The notes under the pieces are model-generated. The model was given only the letters and a program-made list of their open reading frames with translations. It had not been told where the DNA came from and searched no databases. The translations under genes were made by a program, and so were the position numbers. Positions 11,850 through 24,400 of a DNA stretch of 64,000 nucleotides are shown here, one piece after another. The DNA comes from Lucifuga dentata. Its lineage: Eukaryota > Chordata > Actinopteri > Ophidiiformes > Bythitidae. The first letter of the stretch is position 1. The number at the start of each line of letters is the position of its first letter. The stretch covers positions 18,226-82,225 of the forward strand of contig VXCM01005626.1 in NCBI GenBank assembly GCA_014773175.1. Direction: 5' to 3'.

Positions 11850-12786
11850 GAAAATACTGAGCAACAATCCAGTATCACAACTACACACAGGAAACAACAC
11901 ACAAAGCAGCAGGCTGCCTGTAACGGCCTGGTCTGCGTCGCCTGTGTTGCTAAGCAGCGCGGCGTCATGATCAAAGCTGACCGCGGTCAACCAGCCAGGC
12001 GTAATCACGTAATCATTAAATGCGCCTTTATTCTGAACTTTACGACAACCGCTTTGAAACAGATTTACATTACAGATTAATTTCAAACACTTATGGACTA
12101 TAAGAATATAAGTATTTTTGAAAGCCTTTCAGCATTTCAGTTTTCAACAAACATACATTTCATATTTGCTTTTTTTTTTTTTTTTTTNTTTTTTTTTTTT
12201 TTTTGGTCATTTTTTTTAACTGAATTGTACAAAATGTATAGTTTTGTACACATTTTTAATGTGTGTGTAGGCTGTATAAACCGCTGAATTCCAACATATT
12301 AGTTTTATAAACTACTTACTGACTGAGTTTTAAGGTCACATCAAAAATAAGAAAATATGCTATTTTTCTGTCCTTTAAAAACTGAAATACTTATTTAAGG
12401 TTTATTTCAGAGGATTTTGGCACTGTGAAACGCGATAACAAAGGTACAGAAAAGTAATCTGAATCATTCAGAGTCTCAGTCCTGAAAGGAGAAATTAGTC
12501 ATAGAGGCATGAAGTTTATTAACATACAGAACAATTGTGAACATGAAGAACAGAGTTCTTCTTTTTGCATTAACAACCAAAGAAAACAAATCTACATCTA
12601 TATTTTACAGCATTGGAACTTTGAGCGTCTGATGTTATTTTCTGTCGAAACGCTATAGAATGATAATTTTTTGGATGAACAACAGATCAGAAAGAGTATC
12701 TTTTCGATTAATTTGTGGAAATATTAAGTTTTTAGTCGGTTTATACCATATGTGTAGAGATGTAGGATTTGTTGTGAAGGATTCGG

Positions 12787-12796
12787 GGCGGAAGTG
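12787..12796 (+). promoter_or_regulatory. ETS-family-like site
   Basis: GGCGGAAGTG matches the CGGAAGTG core bound by GABP and other ETS factors, frequent in divergent housekeeping promoters. It lies about 310 bases before the MKS1 start codon. A short motif like this can occur by chance. Confidence 0.35.
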
Positions 12797-12853
12797 ATGT
12801 TAATGTGTGTTTGTTGTGTTCGGGTTTAAATAAAGTTATTTCAAAGCTGTGAT

Positions 12854-12866
12854 GTTGCTAGGATAC
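12854..12866 (+). promoter_or_regulatory. Candidate X-box (RFX site) for mks1
   Basis: GTTGCTAGGATAC has two half-sites one base apart, like the RFX pattern GTTGCY-N-RGYAAC. The first half is a full match and the second differs at two positions. RFX factors drive many ciliary genes, and the site is about 240 bases before the MKS1 ATG. Confidence 0.35.
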
Positions 12867-13106
12867 ATGAGGGGGATTGTAAAGACGCTTTATCCATTTA
12901 ACGTGCTGTATTTTTCTTTTCTTTTCTTTTCTTTTTTTTAAACCTTAGCGGACATATTTGTCTCTTTTATTTTCAAACGTAGCGAGGGTTGAATGATTTA
13001 TTAACATTTATTGTGAGCATTTTAAAAGAAGGCTAACTGAGTGTACACTCCTGCTAGCAAACAACAAACCACAAGAAGTTGGCTAATGCTAACGAGCTAA
13101 CTATCC

Positions 13107-16100
13107 ATGGCAGACTGCTGGAACACCGATACCGGAGAGGCCGTGTACCGCTCCGGGGATTCGGTCAAAAACCTGAGAATAAAGTAAGTAGCTAACAGCT
13201 TAGCCACATGGCTAACGGGACTGCTTCACCAGCTTCGTATTTTCTGGTCCAGCTGAAAGTGGAATAGCGCATGAAAAGGACAGGATTTAAGCATTTTAAC
13301 TGACTCCTGTATACAAATGTAATAACTAAATACCATGAAACGAAGGCAAAAAAGTTTACATAACCAGCAACTCTGCATTTCTGAGTGAAATGTTCTTCGA
13401 AATATTATAAATCTGTTTCAGTTTATTTTCAGAGGCCCATAATAAAACGCTACAACACAACATAATTCTGTCTGTTTTTATATGAGGCTGTCAGCATTTT
13501 GAGACTTCTTGAAATTTTGAACTAAATGTGTGTTAGACCATTTTTAGAGGGTCATTAGTAAAAAAAAAAAATGATAGCGTAAATAATTTTTAAATTTATA
13601 ATTATAGTAGTGATAGTCTATCATGTCACGTTCTTGAGGCTTTTAGAGGAAATACTTTAGGAAATAGAAGAAAAATCAGCTCTCATTCAAACAGCAGTAG
13701 TGTTTGCAGGTCCTTTAACGACAGAATCTTAGTAGATAGTAAGAAGCAGTTTGTCTATAATATCTATTATATCACTTCATCTGTATCATAAGTGAATAAA
13801 AACTGCCACAAGGTCAGATTCTGACCTTTAATCAAGTCTACATGTACGTTATTGTTTTGTAAAACACAGAAAAATATATATATATGTCTATATTTCTATA
13901 TATATAGATTGTTTTTTTTACATAAATGTAAAAAGAAGAAAAGTTATAGGCAGAATTTTCCCTATGAACTTAGTTTGCGATGTGAAAAAAATGATGCTGT
14001 GTATTAATGATAAAACACTAAAATCAGCACCTGAGCAAGTCGCTTGGTTCTTTCAGTTGTCAGGAATTTTCAAAAAAAAGGCTGGGTGGACGGAATGAGT
14101 GTCAGGATTTTGAAATAAGACAGAATAAGGCAGACGACTTCACAACAAGAAAGAAAAGTGGCATTTGATTCCAGAGAATTCTTCCATACTTAATTTTTAT
14201 GTGATTGATTTTTTTTTTTTTTTTTTTTTGAGTCCTTCACACTTGCTCTGTAAATAAAAACAATAAAACCGTATTTCACCTCATTTACGCTTACAGGCAT
14301 GATGGGAATGTTCACATTTTCACAAGAAACATTTGTCATGCATAGGATTGTTTTGTTTGTTTGTTTTTTTTGCGTAGCTTTTTTAGATGACATATGAAAT
14401 TACCAAAATCCTTTTAAAATTCAGAGAGTTAAAATGAATTCAAGGATGTGTTTTGTTATGTTCCTGCATTAATTTAAAGCACTGTGTTAAAGAAGAGCTG
14501 GCTGACATGGAGCGGAGTTTATATTTGTATGTATATGTGTTTATGTTTTAGGGTGCGAGTAGAGAGAGTGACCTCCACAGCAGCTCTCTCCCAACACCTC
14601 CAGGAACAAGTTCTGTCTCTGCCAGACAGAGGAGTCATTGAACTCAACACCCTAACCTCATATGACCGCAGAGGTAATTTCTACTATTTGCTATATTTAT
14701 CTAACTATAAAGACAGAAATCTCTGTCTGTAGAACCAGGCACTGTATGAAGCTGATATTCAGCAGGTTTGTTGCTCAGGACCCAAGGATGTGCAGTGTCA
14801 CGTGTGAAGCTGTGTGGATGAGCGGTTCTCGAATTGAGCTGTGTTGGTAAAAAGTAGTCCACGCGGCAGGATACGCTCTGCTCCACGACTACTGCAAACA
14901 AAGCTAGCTCACAAGGACATGCAGGATAAAATTATGGCAGGCTGCAGCGCACACCATGAAGTCCAGCCTGTTCTGAACAGGCACGTTTTTGAACGGACAC
15001 TGCACTATATAACACAACTAATACCACATATTCGGTGTGTTTCTCCCGTTCTCTCGGACATATTTTAGGAGTCATTGCTTTGTTGAGAAAGAGCAGACAT
15101 GGCTTTATGCACAAAGGCCTGTTTAAGTTGTTTTCTTTTCCTCCTCTGAGGTTGTCAGTAAAAAGTTCTGGATACAAGAAGGATCCAAAAAGAACCTGAT
15201 ACCTCTAATCAGGCCTTTTTTTCTATCAGACTCTATTGTAGATACGTTTAGCTGGTGCGACGTTGCGTTGTTTCTCTTTGGCCTCTGCTAGAATTAAAAA
15301 TGGAAATTATCGTTGGCTAACATGTTCTTGGCTTTTCCCTCAAAACAACAAAGTCTGTGGTACTGTGTCAGCAGGTGATGAGGAGGAGGTGGAGGTGGGC
15401 TGGCAGGAAAAGCTCTTCAGTCAGGTAAAATGCTGTTTACTCAGCTCACCTCATCCTCATCCCCCACACAACAACACCAACTATAAAGTTCTATAATGCT
15501 TTTTGTGCAGTTCAAAAAGAAAAAAATGACTGATATGGATGATCATTTTGAGTTTTGATAATTCCTTATGTCATGTTTGACATTTCATTGACCAAACTGA
15601 AAAACAATCAGTTGATTAATCACTAGTGATAATCTGTAGTGTGGTGAGATTACTAATTCACATTTACAGAGCTGCTGCCTATATGATCTATTGTAAATAA
15701 GTAAATAAAAGACATGGTATGATGCAGTTTTTCCTGTGTGTCACGCTACATGCAGATTCTTACTCATGTAAGATGCTGCTTTGTACGATCATTAGCTTAA
15801 TTTCCCTTGTGGAAGCTTTCATTTAGTACCATTATGTGTGTTAGTGTGAATGATCTCTGTCGTACTCAGTATGAGATGGAGCTGTTCCAGAGTGAAGCAG
15901 CGTGTCACACTCCTCTGGACAGACAGTATCACACAGAGGTCAAAGCCCTCCTCAGGGCCAAGAGCCGACGCAATCACAGGATCTTCACCTACACGGATCA
16001 CGACCGCTACACCAGCTGCCTTCCACTCCAGCAAATGGTACGTTCGGTAACACCCAACAGTTCACCCCACAGCACTGCTCTTATGTTAGCAAAGGAAAAA

Positions 16101-19100
16101 AAGAGTTATTCAAGTTAATTTAGGTCATTTTCAGATCCGTAGATCGTTTGCTCTGATCTGAATCAGAATGCTTGTCAGTAACGTTACGCGTATGAAAACT
16201 GAAAATATTAGGCTCGAAGATGAAAAGTGGTGGTATGGTCCTTTAACAGGAGAAAACAGCTTCAGTCCGCAGAGTTTCTGTTGGTTCTCATAGCTTGTTT
16301 TTGGTGCTGAAAAGCAGCATTCCACAGTGACCATGGTCAAATCCACCCCCACCTTCCTGGCTGAGAGGATGTCCGGCATGAGACACAGACGGCAGGACAG
16401 ACGCACGGTNCCCCCACCTTCCTGGCTGAGAGGATGTCCGGCATGAGACACAGACGGCAGGACAGACGCACGGTGTAGGTGAAACACGCCTCAGCCTGTC
16501 ACGTGTTGATAACGTTATTTACATTTAGGGGATTTGGCAAAATAATGGGAAAACTAAAGTATGGTTTCATGTTTTGGAAATTGTCAGTATTTATTGGGCT
16601 TAAACATGCAAAATCACTAGTATGGTCCTTTAATGCTTTGTTATTTCATCTGTTTGGTGAATAATAATCTTCAGAGTCACATTCTATAAAGTCATGTGAT
16701 TTCCTTGTGCTGGTTTTGTTGAAGGGACTGCAGCGTCCCCACAGCAAAGATGATCACCTGGGAGCCCACGAGCCGCATGTTGAACAACAACACACAGACC
16801 ATGCACGTCATGGCTGACCTGGGCCCAACCGCAAAGTAAGAAACGCTCACATACACACTTTTACACACTTCTTTTCTTACATTTAACACATCTTGCAGCC
16901 AAGCAAACCAATCAAGTCTTTATGCTGTTAGTGTTTTTTTTTAATGCTATTGATTATTATCTAAGATCATTTTCACACCAGTTTGCTTTGTTCTGAATCA
17001 GAGGTTAGGTCTGGTTTATGCTTAAAGGACCATACCATTCATTTTGCATGTTTGAGCCTAAAATATTCAATTTTCATACACGTAACGTTACTGACAATCA
17101 TTTCCANTGCATGTTTGAGCCTAAAATATTCAATTTTCATACACGTAACGTTACTGACAATCATTTCCAAAGCTCCAAATTCACTGGAACAGTGAATTAG
17201 AAATGTTTTTGCTGCTAATCAATCAATAAATCTTTAGTTGGTTCAGAACCAGCTGGGATCATAAGCCTCTTTCGTGTCTCAGGAAGTTTTTCAGGAATTC
17301 TGGGAATTTCCCTTGGTTTTGCACCAAAGAACCAGGAAACATTTTGGTTCAGGATCTGGATTTCACACCACAGATAAACTGCTCCAGATTTGCTGATGTG
17401 ATGGCCAAACAAATAAAACTTTGGGGGGAAACGATGCCGGGTTAGAAACAAACGCTGCTAACGAGCACGGTGTGAAAATGTGTCGTGTTTTGTTGTGCTG
17501 CTGATTTTCTGTGCGTGTGTGTGTGTGTGTTTCCTGTCAGGTTGGGCCAGAAAGAGAATGAATGTTTGCTGTTGACCATCAGAACAGACGGTAACGGAAT
17601 AATCACCGTTAAACCTGACTTCAACAAAGGCAAAGAGCCTTACAGGTAAGCTTCACTACAAAACCATCATTTATTGATTTTGAACACAGTTACTGAAAAG
17701 AAACTCTGTTTGCTAAAATTGTAAGTTATAATATAGTATAAATTTGATCAGTTATCAAAATACATTGCAAAAACAACGTGAAATTATTTTGTTATTTGAG
17801 AAATTCACAGCAGCAGACCTTGTAGACGTGCGTCGCACAGCATGCTGTTATGAATGAATAACACTGAGCAGCCACATGGCTTTCATTTGTTCTGCCATAC
17901 CAGGAGGGTTAGCTTAGCACAAGCAGATGTGTGACGTGTGATATGTGATTAAGTATCTGGGAAACGTTCACAAACTGTATGTCAGGAGATCTGATTAGAC
18001 AGGAAATACTCCGTCCAGCAGTTTGATGGCGGCGCAGCGTGATGTCTGTTGCCGAGACGTTTAATACCAGCTCAGGGTTTTCATACCAACTCACCCAACT
18101 TGTTGCACAAGCATTGATAAAAGTACATGAAGAACTTAAAAAACAAATTAAACAGAAACATGATCAACATGATTAAAGATAAAATTATTATTTTTTTTTT
18201 TGGCTCTCTAATCCTGATTTTGTTTCTTTTTTTTTTTTTNCTTTTTTTTTTTTTCAATTTATTTCCTTTGACGAGAACATTTTCCTTCCCGTAAACTAAA
18301 AACAGAACAGACCAAATATTTTGAATTTATCTCTTTCTGACTTTTAAAACATAAAACATATGAAGAACCCTTAATTTTAAGCTTAAAGTCTGAACAAATG
18401 TTGTTAACTGTTTTACATTTCAGGACTGTTTTGTAAGACTGGATCCTAAGCACTGCAGCTTTAATTGTTTAATTCTTTTTTTTTCTTTCCCTTCCCTCAT
18501 TTAAAACAACACCAGACAAACTAATGAGATGTTTTCTGTTGCAGCCACACTACAGTGTAATTTTATATAAAATTCAGCTAATAGAGAAGTAAAATTAAAA
18601 ATAAATTCAGTCTGTGCACACCAGTAAGTAAACACACAAGTTTAATTTTGTTATTAGAATGAAGTGGGTGGTTGTCACGGTAACGGGGTGTGTCTTGCTG
18701 TGCAGGATCGTGACGGAGGGGCATCAGAGAGAAGTTTGGCGTCTGACCTTGGAGAACGTTTCCACGGTCATGAAAGCCGAGGAAAAGCAGAGAGAGCAGA
18801 ACATGTACAGAGACGTGAGTGATCCCTCCAGAATAAAAGTCTAGTTTTAACACCCACAGAGTGGGCAGTGTGGAAAAACATCCTTTCCCTCATTTTCCAG
18901 CTTTACGTGAGGCACAAGGAGTACCTCAGCAGCTTAGTTGGACAGGACTTTGAAATGGTAAGTCAGTGAAGAAATCATCATCGTTGTTTCGCTGTCCTCA
19001 GCTGTCGGCCGTTTCTTGCTTCTGGTGAGACTCATTATGTTTATAAGAACGTTAAAACTTTGATTATACCAGGTTAAAGCAGTGAATAGATATTTCAATC

Positions 19101-21075
19101 TTCATGTGTAACATACAGCAGTCAGTGAAGGAATGAATGAATGACAGTAAAATGCAGGTTCTCTGAAAAATGCCAAAGTTTATTCCAAAGATTTAACTTA
19201 ATAAAATAAAATACAGCAAATCAAATAATCCTATTATCCAAAGTTTATTCCAAAGATGTAAATAATAAAATAAAATCTATCTATAAAGGCAGAAATCTCT
19301 GTCTGTGGCACCAACATCTCTAGAACCCGCACTGTGTGAAGCTGATATTCAGCAGGTTTATTGTTCAGGCTACAAGGACGTGCAGCGTCACGTGTGAAGA
19401 TGTTTGGATGAGCGGTTCTCAAATTGAGCTGCGCTGGTAAAAAGTAGTCCATGGTCGTACAGCAAACAAAGCTAGCTCAGAGGACGTGCAGAACTAAATG
19501 ATGGCTGGCTGCAGAGCACACCATAAAGTCCGGCCTGTTCCAAACAGGCACGTTTTGAACGGACACTGCACTAGTTAACAGCAAATCAAATAATCCTGTT
19601 ATCCGTTCAGTCCCACTGAGAATTTAACAAACACGTGATAAGATGTAGACGTGTGCGCAGCGCTACAAAACATTACATGCCATATCAGAAATCACAGCAA
19701 GTATATAACATGAATATAACCAGCAATCATTCAGAAGCACAGGCTTGCTACAGGAAATGCTACCAAACACCACTGATGAGGTAGAGCGAGAGATAAGTAA
19801 CTTCAGATGAAAGTTAGGAGTCAGAAAACACACTTGCACCATTTAAGACTTTATAAACGGCTATAACTCATACAACCATACATGTGGGGAAAACATGGAC
19901 ATGTTGCATATAGCAGCATATGTAGACAGAGAGCACCTAGCTGCCTCAAAACTCTATGTTACATTTAACAGCTACCCCTAGTGGTAAGGAGGGTATATTA
20001 CCACAATGTGACCTTGAGCTGTAAATTACCGTATATACTCGACTATAAGCTGACCCCCCAATTTTGACCTGCAAATTTAGCTTACAAAAACCCATATATA
20101 AGCCGACCCCCCAAAGTTGCTTCATTAATGTATTTGTTTAGCAAGTTAGCCTACCTTTCTTTCTGGGTATTGTCAGAATTCCTGTGATTTTCTGAAAATA
20201 ATCCACATGCGGTACCGGTAAACAGCTGATTACATAACTAACATTAGCTGACTCTTCCTCTTCTGAATCACCAATGATAACAGTGATGAAGGTAAGGAAA
20301 GCTTTACAATGAGCTTTAATTATCATGGCGCTTATTTAGCATATTTAGCTCTGTAATTATTTTTTGTTAAGAATCTCACCTGTTACGTGTTTTCAGTAAT
20401 TATCCTGTACCTGAGTCGATGCGGGTCTGTCTATGTGCTGAACATTCAGCGATACGGAGTTTTGGAATTCCCTCAGCCGACCTCCTGATGTTGTTCCATC
20501 AATTTATTAGTTTATAAATTACCTGTTTTCCTGAGTATTGTCATAGTATTCCTGTGATTTTCTGAAAATAATCCATGTCTGGGTCGTGGCTATTTTAAAA
20601 GTTCACGGCTTTAACGGGGCTTCTCTTCCTGACGCACACCGGAATGATAACATCGCGCTCTTGTTCTTTTTGTGGATTATTTATTTTCAAAATCAAAACA
20701 ACAAAACATGAGGTGAGGTGAGAAACATTTGTGTAAATGCATGTTATTCATAACAGGCGTTTATGAATAATGAGGCACATGTTTTTGACCTTCTGTTATA
20801 GACGCTCTGTAACACTTCCTGTGTCTCTCTCTCTAGCCTCCGATTGGTGTTCTGCGTTACCTGATGAATGGAGAGATAGGTGAGGAGGAAGGATGAAGTC
20901 ATCATTACTGTACTCATTTGAAGTCGTTTTATCTGAGAAAGTGAAATCTGCTGCTTCTCTCCATCCAGTCTCAGCCAAAGGATTTGAATATGACAACTTA
21001 TATGTTCACATCCTGATGGAGTTACCCAGCAGTAAGTCTCATTTTAATGCTGTTTATGTCTCATTATTTTCATTC

Positions 21076-21130
<55 letters not shown>

Positions 21131-21132
21131 NG

Positions 21133-21176
<44 letters not shown>

Positions 21177-21360
21177 AGAGAGACAGAGAGAGAGAGACGC
21201 ACAGCACAGGATGACATGATGAAGAGTCTTGGTGTCACGTGCATGTAGCATGTGTGTGAGATCAAAACTCTTCAACTAAATAAACTGAGTAATAAATAAT
21301 AATAATATATAATAAATAATATTATAATATTATAAATAATATAATAAATAATAATAATAA

Positions 21361-21401
<41 letters not shown>

Positions 21402-24400
21402 GCTGAGTGTTTTTATCTATCAAAGTTATTGATCACTAACACATGTGAGGCAAATACAGTTTAAACGTCATCAGATTTCATACTGATGAAATTTACTGTG
21501 AAACTCCTCTTCATTTTAGTGTATTTCATGAATCACTTCCTGACATTCAAGACAAACATCAGAAGATGATGAAAAGGTGTTTATGAATGAGGGAACATGG
21601 CTGCATGATGATATGTTCTCTGATCGACACGTTGGCCCAGATTCATAAAAAACAGTGATAAGGAGTGTAGCGCTGCCTCAGTGTGCGCCGTGATAACTGA
21701 AGCTCATTCATAAAACTTCTCCTAGATAATCAGCACCGCTGTCACATGAAGGCAGTGTTGCTGTGAGGTGTGACAGGTAAAAGCTGATGAAGATCAGCAT
21801 GTTCATGAGCTGCTGCATATTTACCAGCCACCATTTATCCTGATTCATCTGGTTTTAAAGGAAACACACATTCTGCTTTAGAGATCCTCGTTTAAAAGAC
21901 TGATGCTAAAATAACAGGGAAACGTACATTTTAACCTCTGTAGTGCAATCATGCTGCATGTGCAGGGGGTGGGAGGGCCAGCAGGTAAGGTGAACGAACA
22001 GATCTTGTGTCAGGTCGGATTAAAATTCACCATTTATAAACTGACTGATCAGCTGAGTGACTTTATCAAAGTTATTGATCACTAACACATGTGAGGCAAA
22101 TACAGTTTTAAACATCCCCCATATTTCATACCGCTGAAATTTACCAGCAGAATGAAGCAGGTCTTAATTTTAGCATGTGGGTTTGTTTTATGAATAGCTA
22201 CCGCTACATGTAAATAAGGGAATATCACATCATCATCAACATCTTCAAGGCTAACGCTAAAAGATGTCGCTAACAGGTGTTTATGAATGATGAATGTGGT
22301 TACACCATGATATTCGTGCATAGTGATGCAGTAAATCATGCACTACCATTTATGAATCTGGGCTATTAAGTCTGGCTCTGTGTTTTTATGAATTCCACCA
22401 CGTCTTTTGATTTTCTTTATTAATGTCAAAGTGTTTATTTAGTGGAAAGATGTGGTGTCGTATACATGAAATACACGGTAATTCCATGTTGAGTGACTGA
22501 GATGCTGAAGATGAAGTGATCCTCTGTGTCAGATTGGTCCAGTCTGCCGTCCCAGCCTCTGTCAGCGGTGACCCAGACGTGCTGCAGCAGGTCGTTAGGA
22601 CAGGTGAGTTCACCTGCTTCACAGTCAGTCTGCATCAGGAGGTTAGAACCCTGAACCCTCCTGTCTCTCTGCCAGCAGGACAGCGTGGCTTTCTTCAGCT
22701 TCCCCTTCAGCTTTGAGACCTTCTACATGAGCGAGAAAGACGGCCAGGGTTCGTATCGACACATCTGACTTAGATCATTTAAAGGATATGTCGGTGATTT
22801 CACAGATTGATGAGCTTCCTTGTCGTCACAGATTATGTTCCACAGTGGCCGGTGCTCTACTTCAAGGTTCTTTCTCTGGATTTCTGGCAGCGTTACCGGA
22901 CTGAAGGTTATGGTTATCTGGTGTTTCCTGCTGTGCCCGGTATGTTGATTACTGTGGATTACTGTTAAGATTACTGTAGATTACTATTAAGATTACTGTG
23001 GATTACTGTTAAGATTACTTTGGATTATTGTTAGATTACTGTGGATTACTGTTAAGATTACTGTAGATTACTATTAAGATTGCTGTAGATTACTATTAAG
23101 ATTACTGTGGATTACTGTTAAGATTACTGTAGATTACTATTAAGATAACTGTGGATTACTGTTAAGATTACTTTGGATTATTGTTAGATTACTGTGGATT
23201 ACTGTTAAGATTACTTTGGATTATTGTTAGATTACTGTGGATTACTGTTAAGATTACTGTGGATTATGGTTAGATTACTGTGGATTACTGTTAAGATTAC
23301 TGTGGATTACTGTTAGATTACTGTGGATTACTATTAAGATTACTGTAGATTACTGTTAAGATTACTGTTAGAGTACATTACTGTTATATTACTGTTAGAT
23401 TACTGCGGAGTACTGTTATGATTACTGTGGATTCTGTTAGATTACTGTGGATTACTGTTAAAATTACTGTGGATTACTGTTAGATTACTGTGGATTACTG
23501 TTAAAATTACTGCAGATTACTGTTATGATTACTGTTAGATTACATTACTCTGCATTAGATTATTGCAGAGTACTGTTAAGATGACTGTTAGATTACATTA
23601 CTGTTAAATTACTGTTAGGTTACTGTAGATTACTGTTAGATTATGTTAGATTACTGTGGATTACTGTTGATTAGTGTTAGATCACTGTTGATTATTGTTA
23701 GATTACTGTTGGATTGGGGAAAAAAATTTTAATTCTACCTTTAAAATTCAGCACAGAAATAGTTTTACCTCTTTTGTAAAATCACATAATTTTCATCCTC
23801 TTTATTGCCTACATTATATATGTGTGTGTGTGTGTGTATTTATGTATATGTCTTTGTGTATATGTGTTTGTATGTCTCTGTATGTATATGTGTGTGTATG
23901 TGTTTGTGTGTATTTGTGTATGTGTGTGTTTGTAAATGTCTGTTTGTGTATATGTGTATGTTTGAGTATATATGTGTTTGTGTATACGTGTGTTTGTGTG
24001 GAAATGTGTGTGTATGCTTATGTATGTGTCTATGTGTATGTTTGTGTGCATGTATATGTTTTTGTGTGTATGTATGTGTGTATGTATGTGTGTGTGTGTA
24101 ACAGGTAAACACGTGGTGACGTGTCAGACATGGAGACCCCTGCAGACAGGAACACGATCTGCTCTGAGGAGGTTTTTTATTGGAGGATCTCCTGAGCTTG
24201 AAGATCAGAGTTACGTCAGGATACCAGGAACCTTTCAGGTACATTCACACACACTTACAGAGTCATTTCACGTCACGCTGTGTGAGGTGAGTTTCTGTCA
24301 GAATGTGAATCCACTCAGTGTGAAAACACGCTCAGATCCACAGAATCTCAGGTAAACTCAAGTCATTATATTAGAGTGGAAGAGAGACAGACAGACAACA

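Larger units (their letters stand above)
11850..13106. promoter_or_regulatory. Shared upstream region of styxl1 (minus) and mks1 (plus)
   Basis: The two start codons are 1257 bases apart and divergent. Near the MKS1 side lie an ETS-like GGCGGAAGTG at 12787-12796 and an X-box-like GTTGCTAGGATAC at 12854-12866. A poly-T run with N at 12188 and a TTTTC tract near 12910-12935 also occur. No TATA box is obvious next to MKS1. Bidirectional promoter activity is inference from spacing. Confidence 0.5.

Noticed and set aside
15807..16123. Three overlapping plus-strand frames
   Set aside because: One contains mks1 exon 4 (15870-16037); the others are shadow frames of that exon.
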